Below are positions 1 to 17,761 of a DNA stretch of 64,000 nt, in pieces. The DNA is from JAEUOS01 sp031423955 (GTDB taxonomy: Bacteria > Pseudomonadota > Gammaproteobacteria > Burkholderiales > JAEUOS01). Within the stretch, counting starts at the first letter, position 1; the number at the start of each line of letters is the position of its first letter. The notes under the pieces were generated by a model. It saw only the letters and a list, made by a program, of their open reading frames with translations, was not told where the DNA came from and ran no database searches. The translations under genes and the position numbers were made by a program. The DNA lies in assembly GCA_031423955.1 (NCBI GenBank), contig JANPGJ010000129.1:1-64000 (forward strand), given 5' to 3'.

Positions 1-120
1 AACATCAAGATGATCGTGACCCTGATTGCGCCGATTGCGATGGAGCAGGGACTGCGTTTTGCGATTCGTGAGGGTGGCCGGACCGTCGGCGCCGGTGTCG
101 TCGCCAAAGTCATCCTGTAA
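1..120 (+). CDS. tuf: Elongation factor Tu, C-terminal end (first tuf copy, partial)
   Basis: Only the last 39 codons and the TAA stop are present; the 5' part lies outside the window. The segment encodes the end of EF-Tu domain III (ending GVVAKVIL). It matches the end of the second tuf copy (16086–17276) base for base up to the last base of the stop codon (TAA here, TAG there), after which the two copies diverge at once. Two tuf genes, one before tRNA-Trp–secE and one after fusA, is the usual proteobacterial arrangement. EF-Tu delivers aminoacyl-tRNA to the ribosome as a GTP complex. Confidence 0.97.
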   Translation, partial: NIKMIVTLIAPIAMEQGLRFAIREGGRTVGAGVVAKVIL

Positions 121-360
121 TTGAAATAGAAGGTAGCTGTCGGCGCACGAGCGCCGGCCTGTTCATGGCTTGAGTGTCTAAGCGGTCAATTCGCGCCGAC
201 GGAGTTGCGGTTGGTGGTCGCGGTTGGTTGGCAAATGGGCAGGTAGCTTGTGTTGCGGCGTATTGGTCGCAGTTGGGGTCGGGATTCGCCGGGTTTTGCC
301 CGCGATTCTCGGCACGATAATGCAACCGGAGGCTAAGTCTTATCTTCGGGTGTTTGATTT

Positions 361-436
361 AGGGGCGTAGCTCAATTGGCAGAGCGACGGTCTCCAAAAC
401 CGTAGGTTGGGGGTTCGATTCCCTCCGCCCCTGCCA
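361..436 (+). tRNA. trpT: tRNA-Trp (CCA anticodon)
   Basis: A complete 76-nt cloverleaf including an encoded CCA end. The acceptor stem AGGGGCG pairs with CGCCCCT, the D-arm is GCTC/GAGC, the anticodon stem ACGGT/ACCGT closes the loop CTCCAAA with anticodon CCA, and the T-loop is TTCGATT. It sits between tuf and secE, the standard position of the Trp tRNA in proteobacteria. The 240 bp before it, after tuf, holds no gene; a GATAAT at 316–321 could be a −10 box but I see no convincing −35. Confidence 0.97.
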
Positions 437-481
437 GATTCGGGAAATCGTCCGAATCCGGCGCCAAGTAGAAGACAGGCT

Positions 482-832
482 GTGGATAAAGCAAAGCTGG
501 GTTTGGCCATACTGCTGGTGATCGCCGGAGTGGGTGGTTTCTACTACTTCGGCGAGCACGCGCTTGTGCTGCGCGTCTTGTACGTGATTGGCGGTGTACT
601 CGCGGGCGTCGCCGTGGGTTGGTTCACCGCACCCGGACAGGAATTTTTTGCTTTCGCCCGTGATTCATGGGGTGAGACCAGGAAGGTGGTGTGGCCGACT
701 CGCAAGGAAGCCATCCAGACTACTGCTGCTGTGTTCGGCTTTGTCGTCGTGATGGCGGTGTTCCTCTGGTTGACCGACAAGGGCCTGGAGTGGGTGTTGT
801 ACGACCTGGTACTGGGATGGAAAAAATCATGA
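482..832 (+). CDS. secE: Preprotein translocase subunit SecE
   Basis: 116-residue inner-membrane protein of the SecYEG channel, clamping SecY. Three hydrophobic segments are visible at about residues 5–23, 31–49 and 82–100, the three-helix form seen in proteobacteria. The conserved cytoplasmic amphipathic stretch before the last helix is present, with W71-P72-T73. I chose the GTG at 482 because the open frame upstream runs back through the tRNA gene; no strong ribosome binding site marks it. The stop overlaps the nusG start as ATGA, so the two are probably translationally coupled. Confidence 0.93.
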   Translation: MDKAKLGLAILLVIAGVGGFYYFGEHALVLRVLYVIGGVLAGVAVGWFTAPGQEFFAFARDSWGETRKVVWPTRKEAIQTTAAVFGFVVVMAVFLWLTDKGLEWVLYDLVLGWKKS

Positions 833-1389
833 CAGCAACGACTCCGCAAGTGGCCGCAGGTAAACGTTGGTATGTGGTGCACGCATATTCCGGGTTCGAA
901 AAGAGTGTTCAGCGCGCCTTAGAAGAGCGGATCAATCGTGCGGGCATGCAGGAAAGATTCGGGCGGATCATGGTGCCGGTCGAGGAAGTCGTCGAGCTCA
1001 AAGGCGGGCAGAAGAGCATTTCCGAACGCAAATTCTTCCCGGGGTATCTGCTGGTCGAAATGGAAATGAATGACGAAACCTGGCATTTGGTGAAGAACAC
1101 CAACAAGGTTACGGGTTTCGTGGGCGGAAGCGGCAATCGTCCGACGCCGATCTCGCAGAAAGAGGTCGAGAAGATCATGGCGCAGATGCAGGAAGGCGCG
1201 GAGAAGCCGCGCCCGAAGGTTCTCTTCGAGGTCGGCGAGATGGTGCGCGTCAAGGACGGCCCGTTCACCGACTTCAACGGCAATGTCGAGGAAGTCAATT
1301 ACGAAAAAAACAAACTGAAGGTGACGGTGACCATATTTGGGCGTGCCACTCCGGTCGAACTGGATTTTGCGCAGGTCGAAAAGCAGTAA
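829..1389 (+). CDS. nusG: Transcription termination/antitermination protein NusG
   Basis: 186 residues. The N-terminal NGN domain (about 12–105, starting KRWYVVHAYSGFE) binds the RNA polymerase clamp. The C-terminal KOW domain begins near residue 133 (EVGEMVRVKDGPF) and contacts Rho or S10. The ATG overlaps the secE stop. It is followed by 157 bp to rplK, which contain a possible weak stem (TGAAGAGC ... GCTCTTCA, around 1410–1440) but no clear promoter. Length and order fit the proteobacterial secE–nusG–rplKA block. Confidence 0.97.
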   Translation: MTATTPQVAAGKRWYVVHAYSGFEKSVQRALEERINRAGMQERFGRIMVPVEEVVELKGGQKSISERKFFPGYLLVEMEMNDETWHLVKNTNKVTGFVGGSGNRPTPISQKEVEKIMAQMQEGAEKPRPKVLFEVGEMVRVKDGPFTDFNGNVEEVNYEKNKLKVTVTIFGRATPVELDFAQVEKQ

Positions 1390-1546
1390 CCGGGTCTGGA
1401 CCAGGAGGTTGAAGAGCCCTCCGTAGTTGATGCTCTTCAGGTCTTAAAGCGGATACCTTGAATTCGTCAAGAGGAGCGCAAGTAGGCGACGATGCAGATG
1501 ATCGTGTCGAACGCGCGCTGGTACTCAATCTTTCAGGAGCCAAATC

Positions 1547-1978
1547 ATGGCCAAGAAAATCGTCGGTTATGTAAAGTTGCAGGTGCCTGCGGGCAAAGCC
1601 AATCCGTCGCCGCCCATCGGGCCAGCGTTGGGCCAACGCGGCCTAAACATCATGGAGTTCTGCAAGGCCTTCAATGCGGCCACGCAAAAGCTTGAGCCCG
1701 GCCTGCCGATCCCGGTGGTTATCACCGCGTATGCGGACAAGAGCTTCACCTTCATCACCAAGACGCCGCCGGCATCGATACTGATCAAGAAAGCCGCGAA
1801 GATCGAGAAGGGGTCTTCCAAGCCGCATTCCGACAAAGTCGGAAAGATCACTCGCGCGCAAGCCGAGGAAATTGCCAAAACCAAAATGCCGGATCTGACC
1901 GCCTCCGACCTGGACGCGGCCGTACGCACGGTTGCCGGCTCCGCCCGCAGTATGGGCATCATTGTGGAAGGAGTCTGA
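1547..1978 (+). CDS. rplK: 50S ribosomal protein L11
   Basis: 143 residues, normal for the family. It carries the conserved N-terminal proline/glycine block PPIGPALGQRG and the C-terminal rRNA-binding domain ending GSARSMGI. L11 binds the GTPase-associated region of 23S rRNA together with L10. The ATG at 1547 has GGAG upstream (around 1535). The stop is separated from the rplA ATG by a single base, so rplK and rplA form one translational unit; in Escherichia coli L1 represses the pair. Confidence 0.97.
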   Translation: MAKKIVGYVKLQVPAGKANPSPPIGPALGQRGLNIMEFCKAFNAATQKLEPGLPIPVVITAYADKSFTFITKTPPASILIKKAAKIEKGSSKPHSDKVGKITRAQAEEIAKTKMPDLTASDLDAAVRTVAGSARSMGIIVEGV

Positions 1979-1979
1979 C

Positions 1980-2675
1980 ATGGCCAGCCAAACCAAGCGC
2001 CTGAAGGCGCTCAAGCCCAAGGTCGACCGCGCGAAGAATTATCCCCTGGCCGATGCGCTTGCGCTCGCCAAGGACACTGCGACGGCGAAGTTCAATGAAT
2101 CCATCGATGTCGCGGTGATGCTCGGCGTCGATGCGAAAAAATCCGACCAGACAGTCCGTGGCTCTGTCGTGATGCCCTCCGGCACCGGCAAGTCCGTACG
2201 AGTCGCGGTTTTCGCACAGGGTGAAAAGGCGGAGCAGGCCAAGGCGGCGGGTGCCGATATTGTCGGTCTCGAAGACTTGGCAGAGCGGATCAAGGGCGGA
2301 CAACTTGATTTCGATGTCGTGATCGCCACGCCTGACACGATGCGGATCGTAGGTACGCTCGGGCAGATTCTCGGACCGCGTGGCCTGATGCCCAACCCGA
2401 AGGTCGGGACGGTCACGCCGAACGTTGGTGAAGCAGTCAAAAATGCGAAGGCAGGTCAGGTGCAGTACCGCACCGACAAGAACGGCATCATTCAATGCAC
2501 CGTCGGGCGCGCCAATTTTTCGGTCGATCAGTTGAAAGTCAATGTACTCGCGTTGGTTGACGCGCTCAACAAGTCAAAGCCGGCGGCGTCCAAAGGCGTC
2601 TATCTGAGGAAAATTTCGGTGTCGAGCACCATGGGTGTCGGTATTCGTGTGGACTCCCAGACCCTGGTTGCGTAG
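1980..2675 (+). CDS. rplA: 50S ribosomal protein L1
   Basis: 231 residues. Family signatures include GPRGLMPNPKVGTVT near residues 125–140 and the C-terminal block with MGVGIRVD. L1 binds the mobile L1 stalk of 23S rRNA and is the expected autogenous repressor of rplKA. I took the ATG at 1980, preceded by GGAAGGAG within the rplK end; an in-frame start 48 bp earlier overlaps rplK and would add non-family residues. A 375-bp leader follows before rplJ. Confidence 0.97.
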   Translation: MASQTKRLKALKPKVDRAKNYPLADALALAKDTATAKFNESIDVAVMLGVDAKKSDQTVRGSVVMPSGTGKSVRVAVFAQGEKAEQAKAAGADIVGLEDLAERIKGGQLDFDVVIATPDTMRIVGTLGQILGPRGLMPNPKVGTVTPNVGEAVKNAKAGQVQYRTDKNGIIQCTVGRANFSVDQLKVNVLALVDALNKSKPAASKGVYLRKISVSSTMGVGIRVDSQTLVA

Positions 2676-2725
2676 TACCGGTTTGAATTCGTGCTTGCGC
2701 AAGCGCATGCACAACCATCTTTGGG

Positions 2726-2773
2726 CTGGTGCGCAATACCGATCCGGATCACCGGATCGGTCGGGCGCACCAG
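2726..2773 (+). promoter_or_regulatory. Large hairpin in the rplJ (L10) leader
   Basis: Between rplA and rplJ there is 375 bp without a gene. Its first part folds into a near-perfect long hairpin: outer arms CTGGTGCGC (2726–2734) and GCGCACCAG (2765–2773), a symmetric 3×3 internal loop, inner arms ACCGATCCGG (2738–2747) and CCGGATCGGT (2752–2761), and an ATCA tetraloop. In gammaproteobacteria the L10–L12 complex represses its own mRNA by binding this leader, so a regulatory role is likely. No U-run follows, so it is not a standard terminator. I could not identify the L10 kink-turn site itself. Confidence 0.6.
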
Positions 2774-3050
2774 GTTATCAAAGACCGTAGGGATGGTGGG
2801 CCGGCAGTGTGAACGCCAGGAACGCGGAAGTCAGGGCAGGCGAATCAGGCCCGACTTGCGCCTTTGCGGCGGTGCCGGAGTGACCGTTTAATCGACTCGC
2901 GAGGGTCGCTCTACGCAGATGGCGTACCCGATAAGTTTTCGGTCGCCGTGTTGTCAACGGCGGGATGGGTTCCGGTTTTGCGGATACCTGACCCGCCAGC
3001 CTCCAGAAGGGCCATCGGCCTGGACGGCGGTTTTAACAAGGAGCAGGACC

Positions 3051-3581
3051 GTGGGTCTCAAGTTGTCGGAAAAACAGGCGGTCGTGTCGGAGATCGCCGG
3101 CGTTGTAGCCGGTGCCTCCGTCATCGTGCTTGCCGAGTACCGTGGTCTGGAAGTGGGCAACATTACGGTTTTGCGCAAGCAGGCGCGCGAGTCCGGCGTG
3201 TATTTGCGTGTGCTCAAGAACACTCTGGCGCGGCGTGCGGTTGAAGGCACGTCGTTTGCCTTGCTGGCAGACAAGATGGTTGGGCCCCTGATTTACGGGA
3301 TGTCCACCGATCCGGTCGCCGCAGCCAAGGTGTTGAACGGCTTCGCCAAAGATAACGACAAACTTGTTATCAAGGCGGGTGCGATGGCCAATTACCTGAT
3401 GGACGTGAACGGCGTGAAAGCGCTGGCCACCATGCCGTCACGTGAGGAACTGCTGTCGCGATTGCTGGGCACGATGCAGGCGCCGATCGCGCAGTTCGTC
3501 CGTACGTTGAACGAGGTTCCGACCAAGTTCGTGCGCGGATTGGCTGCAGTGCGTGATGCCAGGGAAAAAGCCGGCGCGTGA
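3051..3581 (+). CDS. rplJ: 50S ribosomal protein L10
   Basis: 176 residues with GTG start. The protein begins GLKLSEKQAVV, matching the family N-terminus; an upstream in-frame ATG at 2919 would add 44 unrelated residues. An AAGGAG at 3039–3044 lies 6 nt before the GTG. L10 anchors L7/L12 dimers to the 23S rRNA stalk base through its C-terminal helix and, in complex with L12, represses translation of its own operon. It is followed by rplL after 123 bp. Confidence 0.95.
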   Translation: MGLKLSEKQAVVSEIAGVVAGASVIVLAEYRGLEVGNITVLRKQARESGVYLRVLKNTLARRAVEGTSFALLADKMVGPLIYGMSTDPVAAAKVLNGFAKDNDKLVIKAGAMANYLMDVNGVKALATMPSREELLSRLLGTMQAPIAQFVRTLNEVPTKFVRGLAAVRDAREKAGA

Positions 3582-3704
3582 TCCCCGGAAGTGGGTGGAA
3601 TCCGGGGTCAAACCGGCCCTGATTCCCGCCTACCGGTCATCATGCAAGGCTTTCCCAACCATTTTCGGAATCATTTAAACCTTTACAGAAATCTGGAGTC
3701 AATC

Positions 3705-4082
3705 ATGGCAGTGAGCAAAGCAGAAATTCTCGACGCAATCGCAGGCATGACCGTTCTTGACCTCTCCGCGCTGATCAAGGAGATGGAAGAGAAGTTCGGC
3801 GTGTCCGCCGCCGCGGCCGCCGTTGCGGTCGCAGCACCGGCCGCGGCCACCGCCGCTGCTGCTGAAGTCCAAACCGAGTTCACCGTGACTCTCCTCGCCG
3901 CCGGCGAGAAGAAAGTCGAGGCGATCAAGGTGGTTCGTGCCGCGACCGGCCTTGGTTTGAAAGAAGCCAAGGACCTGGTTGACGGTGCGCCGAAGGCCGT
4001 GAAGGAAGGGATCAGCAAGGCTGATGCCGATGCGCTCAAGAAGCAGCTTGAAGACGCGGGTGCGAAGGTCGAAGTCAAGTAA
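3705..4082 (+). CDS. rplL: 50S ribosomal protein L7/L12
   Basis: 125 residues. The N-terminal dimerisation helix (about 1–33) is followed by an Ala/Val-rich flexible hinge (about 36–57) and the compact C-terminal factor-binding domain with GLGLKEAKDLVDGAPK. This stalk protein recruits EF-Tu, EF-G, IF2 and RF3. The ATG at 3705 has GGAG 8–11 nt upstream; in-frame codons further upstream are leader. The 288 bp to rpoB contain two strong hairpins, as expected at the L12/β junction where mRNA levels are reduced and processed. Confidence 0.97.
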   Translation: MAVSKAEILDAIAGMTVLDLSALIKEMEEKFGVSAAAAAVAVAAPAAATAAAAEVQTEFTVTLLAAGEKKVEAIKVVRAATGLGLKEAKDLVDGAPKAVKEGISKADADALKKQLEDAGAKVEVK

Positions 4083-4092
4083 TTGCAAGGCA

Positions 4093-4126
4093 GGGCCATT
4101 GACCGGTGTTAGCCGGTCAATGGCCC
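4093..4126 (+). promoter_or_regulatory. rplL–rpoB intergenic hairpin I (attenuator / RNase III-type)
   Basis: Perfect 14-bp stem: GGGCCATTGACCGG (4093–4106) and CCGGTCAATGGCCC (4113–4126) around TGTTAG. There is no U-run downstream, so it would act as a partial attenuator or processing site. In E. coli the rplL–rpoB spacer has both an attenuator and an RNase III site that set the ribosomal protein to polymerase ratio; the same role here is inferred from position and structure. Confidence 0.6.
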
Positions 4127-4142
4127 GGATTCACAGATGTCG

Positions 4143-4178
4143 CAATCAAGCGTGTTTGACCATAAGCTCGCTTGATTG
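4143..4178 (+). promoter_or_regulatory. rplL–rpoB intergenic hairpin II
   Basis: A second stem directly after the first: CAATCAAGCG (4143–4152) pairs with CGCTTGATTG (4169–4178) across a 16-nt loop. It is weaker than hairpin I and is likewise not followed by a U-run. Together they make a tandem structured spacer before rpoB. Confidence 0.45.
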
Positions 4179-4370
4179 TGTCTTCTGAACCGACTGCAGA
4201 AGACCGGCCAGGCCGGGCTGCGCGCAATGCGCAGCCGTCCGCCATAGGTTGGTAGTGGCCAACCGCCTGACCAGGAAGTTCCCGTGCAACGGGATGTCCG
4301 CCACAGTCGCAGTGTTTCCCTGGCGTTCGGTTCCATCGGGATCCGGCGCCGCGCGATTCGAAAGAGGCTT

Positions 4371-8477
<4,107 letters not shown>

Positions 8478-8555
8478 GATGTTTGGAGGACCGGATCTCC
8501 GGCACGCCGCAGGGGTGCTTGAAATCCGGCCCCAACTGACTAGAAGGAGTAATGC

Positions 8556-12758
<4,203 letters not shown>

Positions 12759-12766
12759 ACGGTTGT

Positions 12767-12794
12767 TCGCCGGCGCGCTTTTGCGCGCCGGCGA
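12767..12794 (+). terminator. GC hairpin downstream of rpoC
   Basis: An 11-bp all-GC stem, CGCCGGCGCGC (12768–12778) and GCGCGCCGGCG (12783–12793), with a TTTT loop, extended by one T·A pair. It begins 9 nt after the rpoC stop. The downstream tract (ATATTGTTG) is not a proper U-run, so termination may be partial or Rho-assisted; it may also protect the rpoC 3' end. Confidence 0.6.
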
Positions 12795-12799
12795 TATTG

Positions 12800-12829
12800 T
12801 TGACGATGGTTCGAATCCTGCGTTATAAT
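12800..12829 (+). promoter_or_regulatory. Promoter of the rpsL–rpsG–fusA–tuf (str) operon
   Basis: TTGACG (12800–12805) and a perfect TATAAT (12824–12829) separated by 18 bp. This is the best σ70-type match I noticed in the window, and it lies between the rpoC hairpin and rpsL. Transcription would start near 12836, giving a leader of about 80 nt before rpsL. Confidence 0.8.
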
Positions 12830-12917
12830 CTTCGGTCTTTGTTTTCTGCTTTACTTCAATTCTCTCCCGGCCGGCCAATCGTAGTCGGACGAACATCATA
12901 ATTATCGGATAAGCGAC

Positions 12918-13295
12918 ATGCCTACCATTAATCAGCTCGTACGTAGCGGGCGCCAGGCGCCGGCGGTCAAGAGCAAAGTGCCCGCGATGCAACGCTGCCC
13001 GCAAAAGCGCGGGGTCTGCACGCGCGTGTACACGACGACTCCCAAAAAGCCGAATTCGGCGCTGCGCAAGGTCGCCAAAGTGCGGCTGACCAACGGTTTC
13101 GAGGTTATTTCCTACATTGGCGGCGAAGGCCACAATCTGCAGGAACACTCCGTGGTGTTGATTCGCGGTGGTCGGGTGAAGGATTTGCCGGGCGTGCGCT
13201 ATCACATGGTGCGCGGCAGCCTGGACACCCAAGGCGTCAAGGACCGCAAGCAATCCCGATCGAAGTACGGTGCCAAGCGTCCCAAGGCCGCCTAA
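12918..13295 (+). CDS. rpsL: 30S ribosomal protein S12
   Basis: 125 residues. S12 sits at the decoding centre. The streptomycin-relevant lysines are unmodified in the blocks TTPKKPNSALRKVAK and GGRVKDLPGVRY, the sensitive-type sequence. First gene of the str operon, driven by the promoter at 12800–12829, with rpsG 14 bp downstream. Confidence 0.98.
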   Translation: MPTINQLVRSGRQAPAVKSKVPAMQRCPQKRGVCTRVYTTTPKKPNSALRKVAKVRLTNGFEVISYIGGEGHNLQEHSVVLIRGGRVKDLPGVRYHMVRGSLDTQGVKDRKQSRSKYGAKRPKAA

Positions 13296-13309
13296 GGAAG
13301 GAATGAAGC

Positions 13310-13780
13310 ATGCCACGTCGTAGAGAAGTTCCAAAACGCGATATCCTGCCCGATCCCAAGTACGGCAGTGTCGATCTTTCCAAGTTCGTCAATGTCGTGA
13401 TGATCGAGGGGAAGAAAGCAGTAGCCGAACGCATTATTTATGGCGCCCTGGACCAGATCGGCAAGAAGTCCGGCAAGAATGCGCTGGAAGTGTTCACCCA
13501 GGCCCTCAGCAACGCCAAGCCGACTGTCGAGGTAAAGTCGCGCCGGGTTGGTGGTGCCAACTACCAGGTGCCGGTCGAGGTCAGGCCGATTCGTCGCATG
13601 GCGCTGGCAATGCGCTGGTTGCGCGAGGCTGCGCACAAGCGAAGCGAGAAATCAATGGGGCAACGCCTGGCAAACGAACTCATTGAGGCTTCGGAAGGCC
13701 GCGGCGGCGCTGTGAAAAAGCGTGATGAAGTGCATCGGATGGCTGAAGCCAACAAGGCATTCGCCCATTTCCGGTTCTAG
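13310..13780 (+). CDS. rpsG: 30S ribosomal protein S7
   Basis: 156 residues beginning MPRRREVPKRDILPDPK. It organises the head of the 30S subunit by binding the 3' major domain of 16S rRNA near the E site, and in E. coli is the repressor of the str operon. AAGGAA precedes the ATG. Two hairpins separate it from fusA. Confidence 0.98.
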   Translation: MPRRREVPKRDILPDPKYGSVDLSKFVNVVMIEGKKAVAERIIYGALDQIGKKSGKNALEVFTQALSNAKPTVEVKSRRVGGANYQVPVEVRPIRRMALAMRWLREAAHKRSEKSMGQRLANELIEASEGRGGAVKKRDEVHRMAEANKAFAHFRF

Positions 13781-13787
13781 GTTGAAG

Positions 13788-13809
13788 ACCGCACAGTAAG
13801 GTGCGGTTT
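13788..13809 (+). promoter_or_regulatory. Hairpin after rpsG
   Basis: ACCGCAC (13788–13794) pairs with GTGCGGT (13801–13807) around AGTAAG, followed by only two more T residues. It lies 7 nt after the rpsG stop and in front of the stronger hairpin at 13820. It may be a weak terminator or an mRNA stability element. Confidence 0.4.
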
Positions 13810-13819
13810 GGCCGGTCCG

Positions 13820-13852
13820 GAGCGCCTCCACCCCAGGGGCGCTCTTTTGTTT
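13820..13852 (+). terminator. Possible attenuating terminator between rpsG and fusA
   Basis: GAGCGCC (13820–13826) pairs with GGCGCTC (13838–13844), followed by TTTTGTTT. The stem is only 7 bp and the U-run is interrupted, so read-through into fusA is likely. It may lower fusA–tuf expression relative to rpsLG or mark a partially independent fusA unit. Confidence 0.5.
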
Positions 13853-13936
13853 CAAGGGACCGGGTGTGATGCAGGCAGACCAATGCGCCGGTGCGCACGT
13901 TCCCGGCTTGATCTTTAAGCGAAAGAGGTAATCAAA

Positions 13937-16039
13937 GTGGCTCGCAAGACTCCGATCGAACGCTATCGAAATATCGGCATTTCCGCCCACATCGACGCCG
14001 GCAAGACCACCACGACTGAACGCATCCTGTTCTACACAGGCGTCTCGCACAAGATTGGCGAGGTGCATGACGGTGCCGCAACCATGGACTGGATGGAGCA
14101 GGAACGCGAGCGTGGCATCACGATCACTTCGGCGGCGACAACCTGCTTCTGGAAGGGCATGGACGATTCCTATCCGGAGCATCGAATCAATATCATCGAT
14201 ACTCCCGGCCACGTGGACTTCACCATTGAAGTCGAGCGATCGATGCGGGTTCTTGACGGCGCATGCATGGTGTATTGCGCTGTCGGCGGCGTGCAGCCGC
14301 AATCGGAAACCGTGTGGCGGCAGGCCAACAAGTATCGCGTGCCCCGCTTGGCGTTTGTCAACAAGATGGATCGGACAGGCGCGAATTTTTTCAAGGTGCA
14401 TGAGCAAATGCGCGCGCGCCTCAAAGCCAACCCGATTCCGCTGCAGATCCCGATCGGGGCAGAGGAGAGCTTTCAAGGGGTCATCGACTTGATCCGCATG
14501 AAGGCGATCTTTTGGGACGAGTCTTCGCAGGGAATGAAGTTCGAACTCCGGGATATTCCTGCGGAACTGCAGGAGGAGGCCGAAACCTGGCGCGAGAAAA
14601 TGATCGAAGCGGCCGCCGAGGCCTCCGAAGAATTGATGAACAAGTATCTCGAAGGCACCGCGCTCACCCTTGAGGAAATCAAGCTTGGCCTGCGCACTCG
14701 CACCATCGCCAACGAGATTGTGCCGATGCTGTGCGGTTCCGCGTTCAAGAACAAGGGCGTGCAAGCGATGCTTGATGCGGTTCTTGATTTTCTGCCCGCA
14801 CCCACCGACATTCCGCCAGTCAAGGGCGAACTCGAGAATGGCAACGGCACCGAGCGTGCGGCGACCGACAAGGAGTCATTCTCGGCCTTGGCTTTCAAGA
14901 TCATGACCGACCCGTTCGTGGGGCAACTGACATTCTTCAGGGTTTACTCGGGCGTGGTCAACTCCGGCGACACGATCTACAACTCGATCAAGGGCAAGAA
15001 GGACCGTCTGGGTCGAATCCTGTTGATGCATGCGAATCAGCGCGAAGAGATCAAGGAGGTCCATGCCGGCGACATCGCCGCGGCGGTGGGATTGAAGGAT
15101 GCCACCACCGGCGACACGTTGTGCGATCCGGACAAGATCATCATTCTTGAGCGCATGATTTTTCCCGAGCCGGTCATTTCGCAGGCGGTCGAACCGAAAA
15201 CCAAGGTCGACCAGGAAAAAATGGGTATTGCGCTCAACCGCCTCGCCCAGGAAGACCCGTCGTTTCGCGTTCGGACCGACGAGGAATCCGGCCAGACCAT
15301 TATTGCCGGTATGGGTGAACTTCACTTGGAGATCATTGTCGACCGGATGAAACGTGAATTCGGCGTCGAAGCCAGTGTAGGCAAGCCGCAAGTGGCTTAT
15401 CGCGAAACCATTCGCAAGACTGTTGACAATGCGGAAGGCAAGTTCATCAAGCAATCCGGCGGTCGCGGCCAGTATGGCCATGTAGTGCTCAAGGTCGAGC
15501 CGCAGGAAGCCGGCAAGGGATTCCAGTTTGTCGACGCGATCAAGGGTGGGGTCGTGCCGCGCGAATACATCCCTGCGGTTGAGAAAGGCGTCCTCGAAAC
15601 ATTGCCGGCAGGGGTGCTTGCCGGTTATCCGGTGGTCGACGTCAAGGTGACCCTGCATTTCGGTTCTTATCACGACGTCGACTCGAACGAAAATGCGTTC
15701 AAGATGGCGGCTTCGATGGCGTTCAAGGACGGCATGCGGGCTGCGGCGCCTGTATTACTTGAGCCGATGATGTCGGTCGAGGTCGAAACGCCGGAAGACT
15801 ATGCAGGCACGGTGATGGGCGACCTTTCGTCGCGTCGCGGCATGGTCCAGGGCATGGAGGATCTCGCGGGCGGTGGGGGGAAGGTGATCAAGGCTGAAGT
15901 TCCGCTGTCTGAAATGTTCGGTTATTCGACCTCCTTGCGTTCAGCCACGCAGGGTCGCGCAACCTACACGATGGAGTTCAAGCACTACTCCGAGGCGCCT
16001 AAGAATGTCGCCGAAGCAATCATCAGTGCAAAGAAATAG
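13937..16039 (+). CDS. fusA: Elongation factor G
   Basis: 700 residues with a GTG start (VARKTPIERYRNIGISAHID). The GTPase motifs are intact: P-loop AHIDAGKTT (about 17–25), switch II DTPGHVDF (about 88–95) and NKMD (about 142–145). Domains II–V follow, including the domain IV block SGGRGQYGHVV. EF-G translocates tRNA and mRNA and works with RRF in recycling. AGAGG precedes the start by about 10 nt. tuf follows after 46 bp. Confidence 0.98.
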   Translation: MARKTPIERYRNIGISAHIDAGKTTTTERILFYTGVSHKIGEVHDGAATMDWMEQERERGITITSAATTCFWKGMDDSYPEHRINIIDTPGHVDFTIEVERSMRVLDGACMVYCAVGGVQPQSETVWRQANKYRVPRLAFVNKMDRTGANFFKVHEQMRARLKANPIPLQIPIGAEESFQGVIDLIRMKAIFWDESSQGMKFELRDIPAELQEEAETWREKMIEAAAEASEELMNKYLEGTALTLEEIKLGLRTRTIANEIVPMLCGSAFKNKGVQAMLDAVLDFLPAPTDIPPVKGELENGNGTERAATDKESFSALAFKIMTDPFVGQLTFFRVYSGVVNSGDTIYNSIKGKKDRLGRILLMHANQREEIKEVHAGDIAAAVGLKDATTGDTLCDPDKIIILERMIFPEPVISQAVEPKTKVDQEKMGIALNRLAQEDPSFRVRTDEESGQTIIAGMGELHLEIIVDRMKREFGVEASVGKPQVAYRETIRKTVDNAEGKFIKQSGGRGQYGHVVLKVEPQEAGKGFQFVDAIKGGVVPREYIPAVEKGVLETLPAGVLAGYPVVDVKVTLHFGSYHDVDSNENAFKMAASMAFKDGMRAAAPVLLEPMMSVEVETPEDYAGTVMGDLSSRRGMVQGMEDLAGGGGKVIKAEVPLSEMFGYSTSLRSATQGRATYTMEFKHYSEAPKNVAEAIISAKK

Positions 16040-16085
16040 TTGTTCTTCAGTTTCAACCCTTATTGTTCTTTAGAGGAGATTAGCA

Positions 16086-17276
<1,191 letters not shown>

Positions 17277-17429
17277 AAATCGGTTACCCAACCGCCGGAT
17301 CGGTCGTTGATCGCCGCGTATCGCAAGGCGACCATCGACCGCCGGCTGCCAGTGAATTACTCCACTCTTCAGGAAGCATTCAATCTGGCTGACGCAATTG
17401 TCGTCAGTCTTGCTCTTTAAGGAATTCCC

Positions 17430-17741
17430 ATGCAAAGCCAAAAGATTCGTATTCGCTTGAAGGCGTTCGATTACCGTCTGATCGACCAGTCGGCGCTGGA
17501 GATCGTCGAAACCGCCAAGCGTACCGGTGCGGTGGTGCGCGGTCCGGTGCCATTGCCGACCAAGATTCAACGTTATGACGTATTGCGTTCGCCGCACGTC
17601 AACAAGACATCAAGGGACCAGTTCGAGATTCGGACCCACATGCGCCTGATGGATATCGTTGACCCAACTGACAAGACTGTAGACGCATTGATGAAGCTCG
17701 ACCTGCCGGCTGGTGTCGATGTCGAAATCAAGTTGCAATAG
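17430..17741 (+). CDS. rpsJ: 30S ribosomal protein S10 / NusE
   Basis: 103 residues, start MQSQKIRIRLKAFDYRLID. S10 assembles the 30S head and, as NusE, bridges NusG and NusB to RNA polymerase. AAGGAA precedes the ATG. The 153 bp upstream after tuf contains a small stem (CTGACG/CGTCAG, 17389–17407) but no clear promoter. Unusually, 166 bp with a hairpin and a good promoter separate it from rplC. Confidence 0.97.
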   Translation: MQSQKIRIRLKAFDYRLIDQSALEIVETAKRTGAVVRGPVPLPTKIQRYDVLRSPHVNKTSRDQFEIRTHMRLMDIVDPTDKTVDALMKLDLPAGVDVEIKLQ

Positions 17742-17761
17742 CGCAAAAGCTATCGCGTAGT

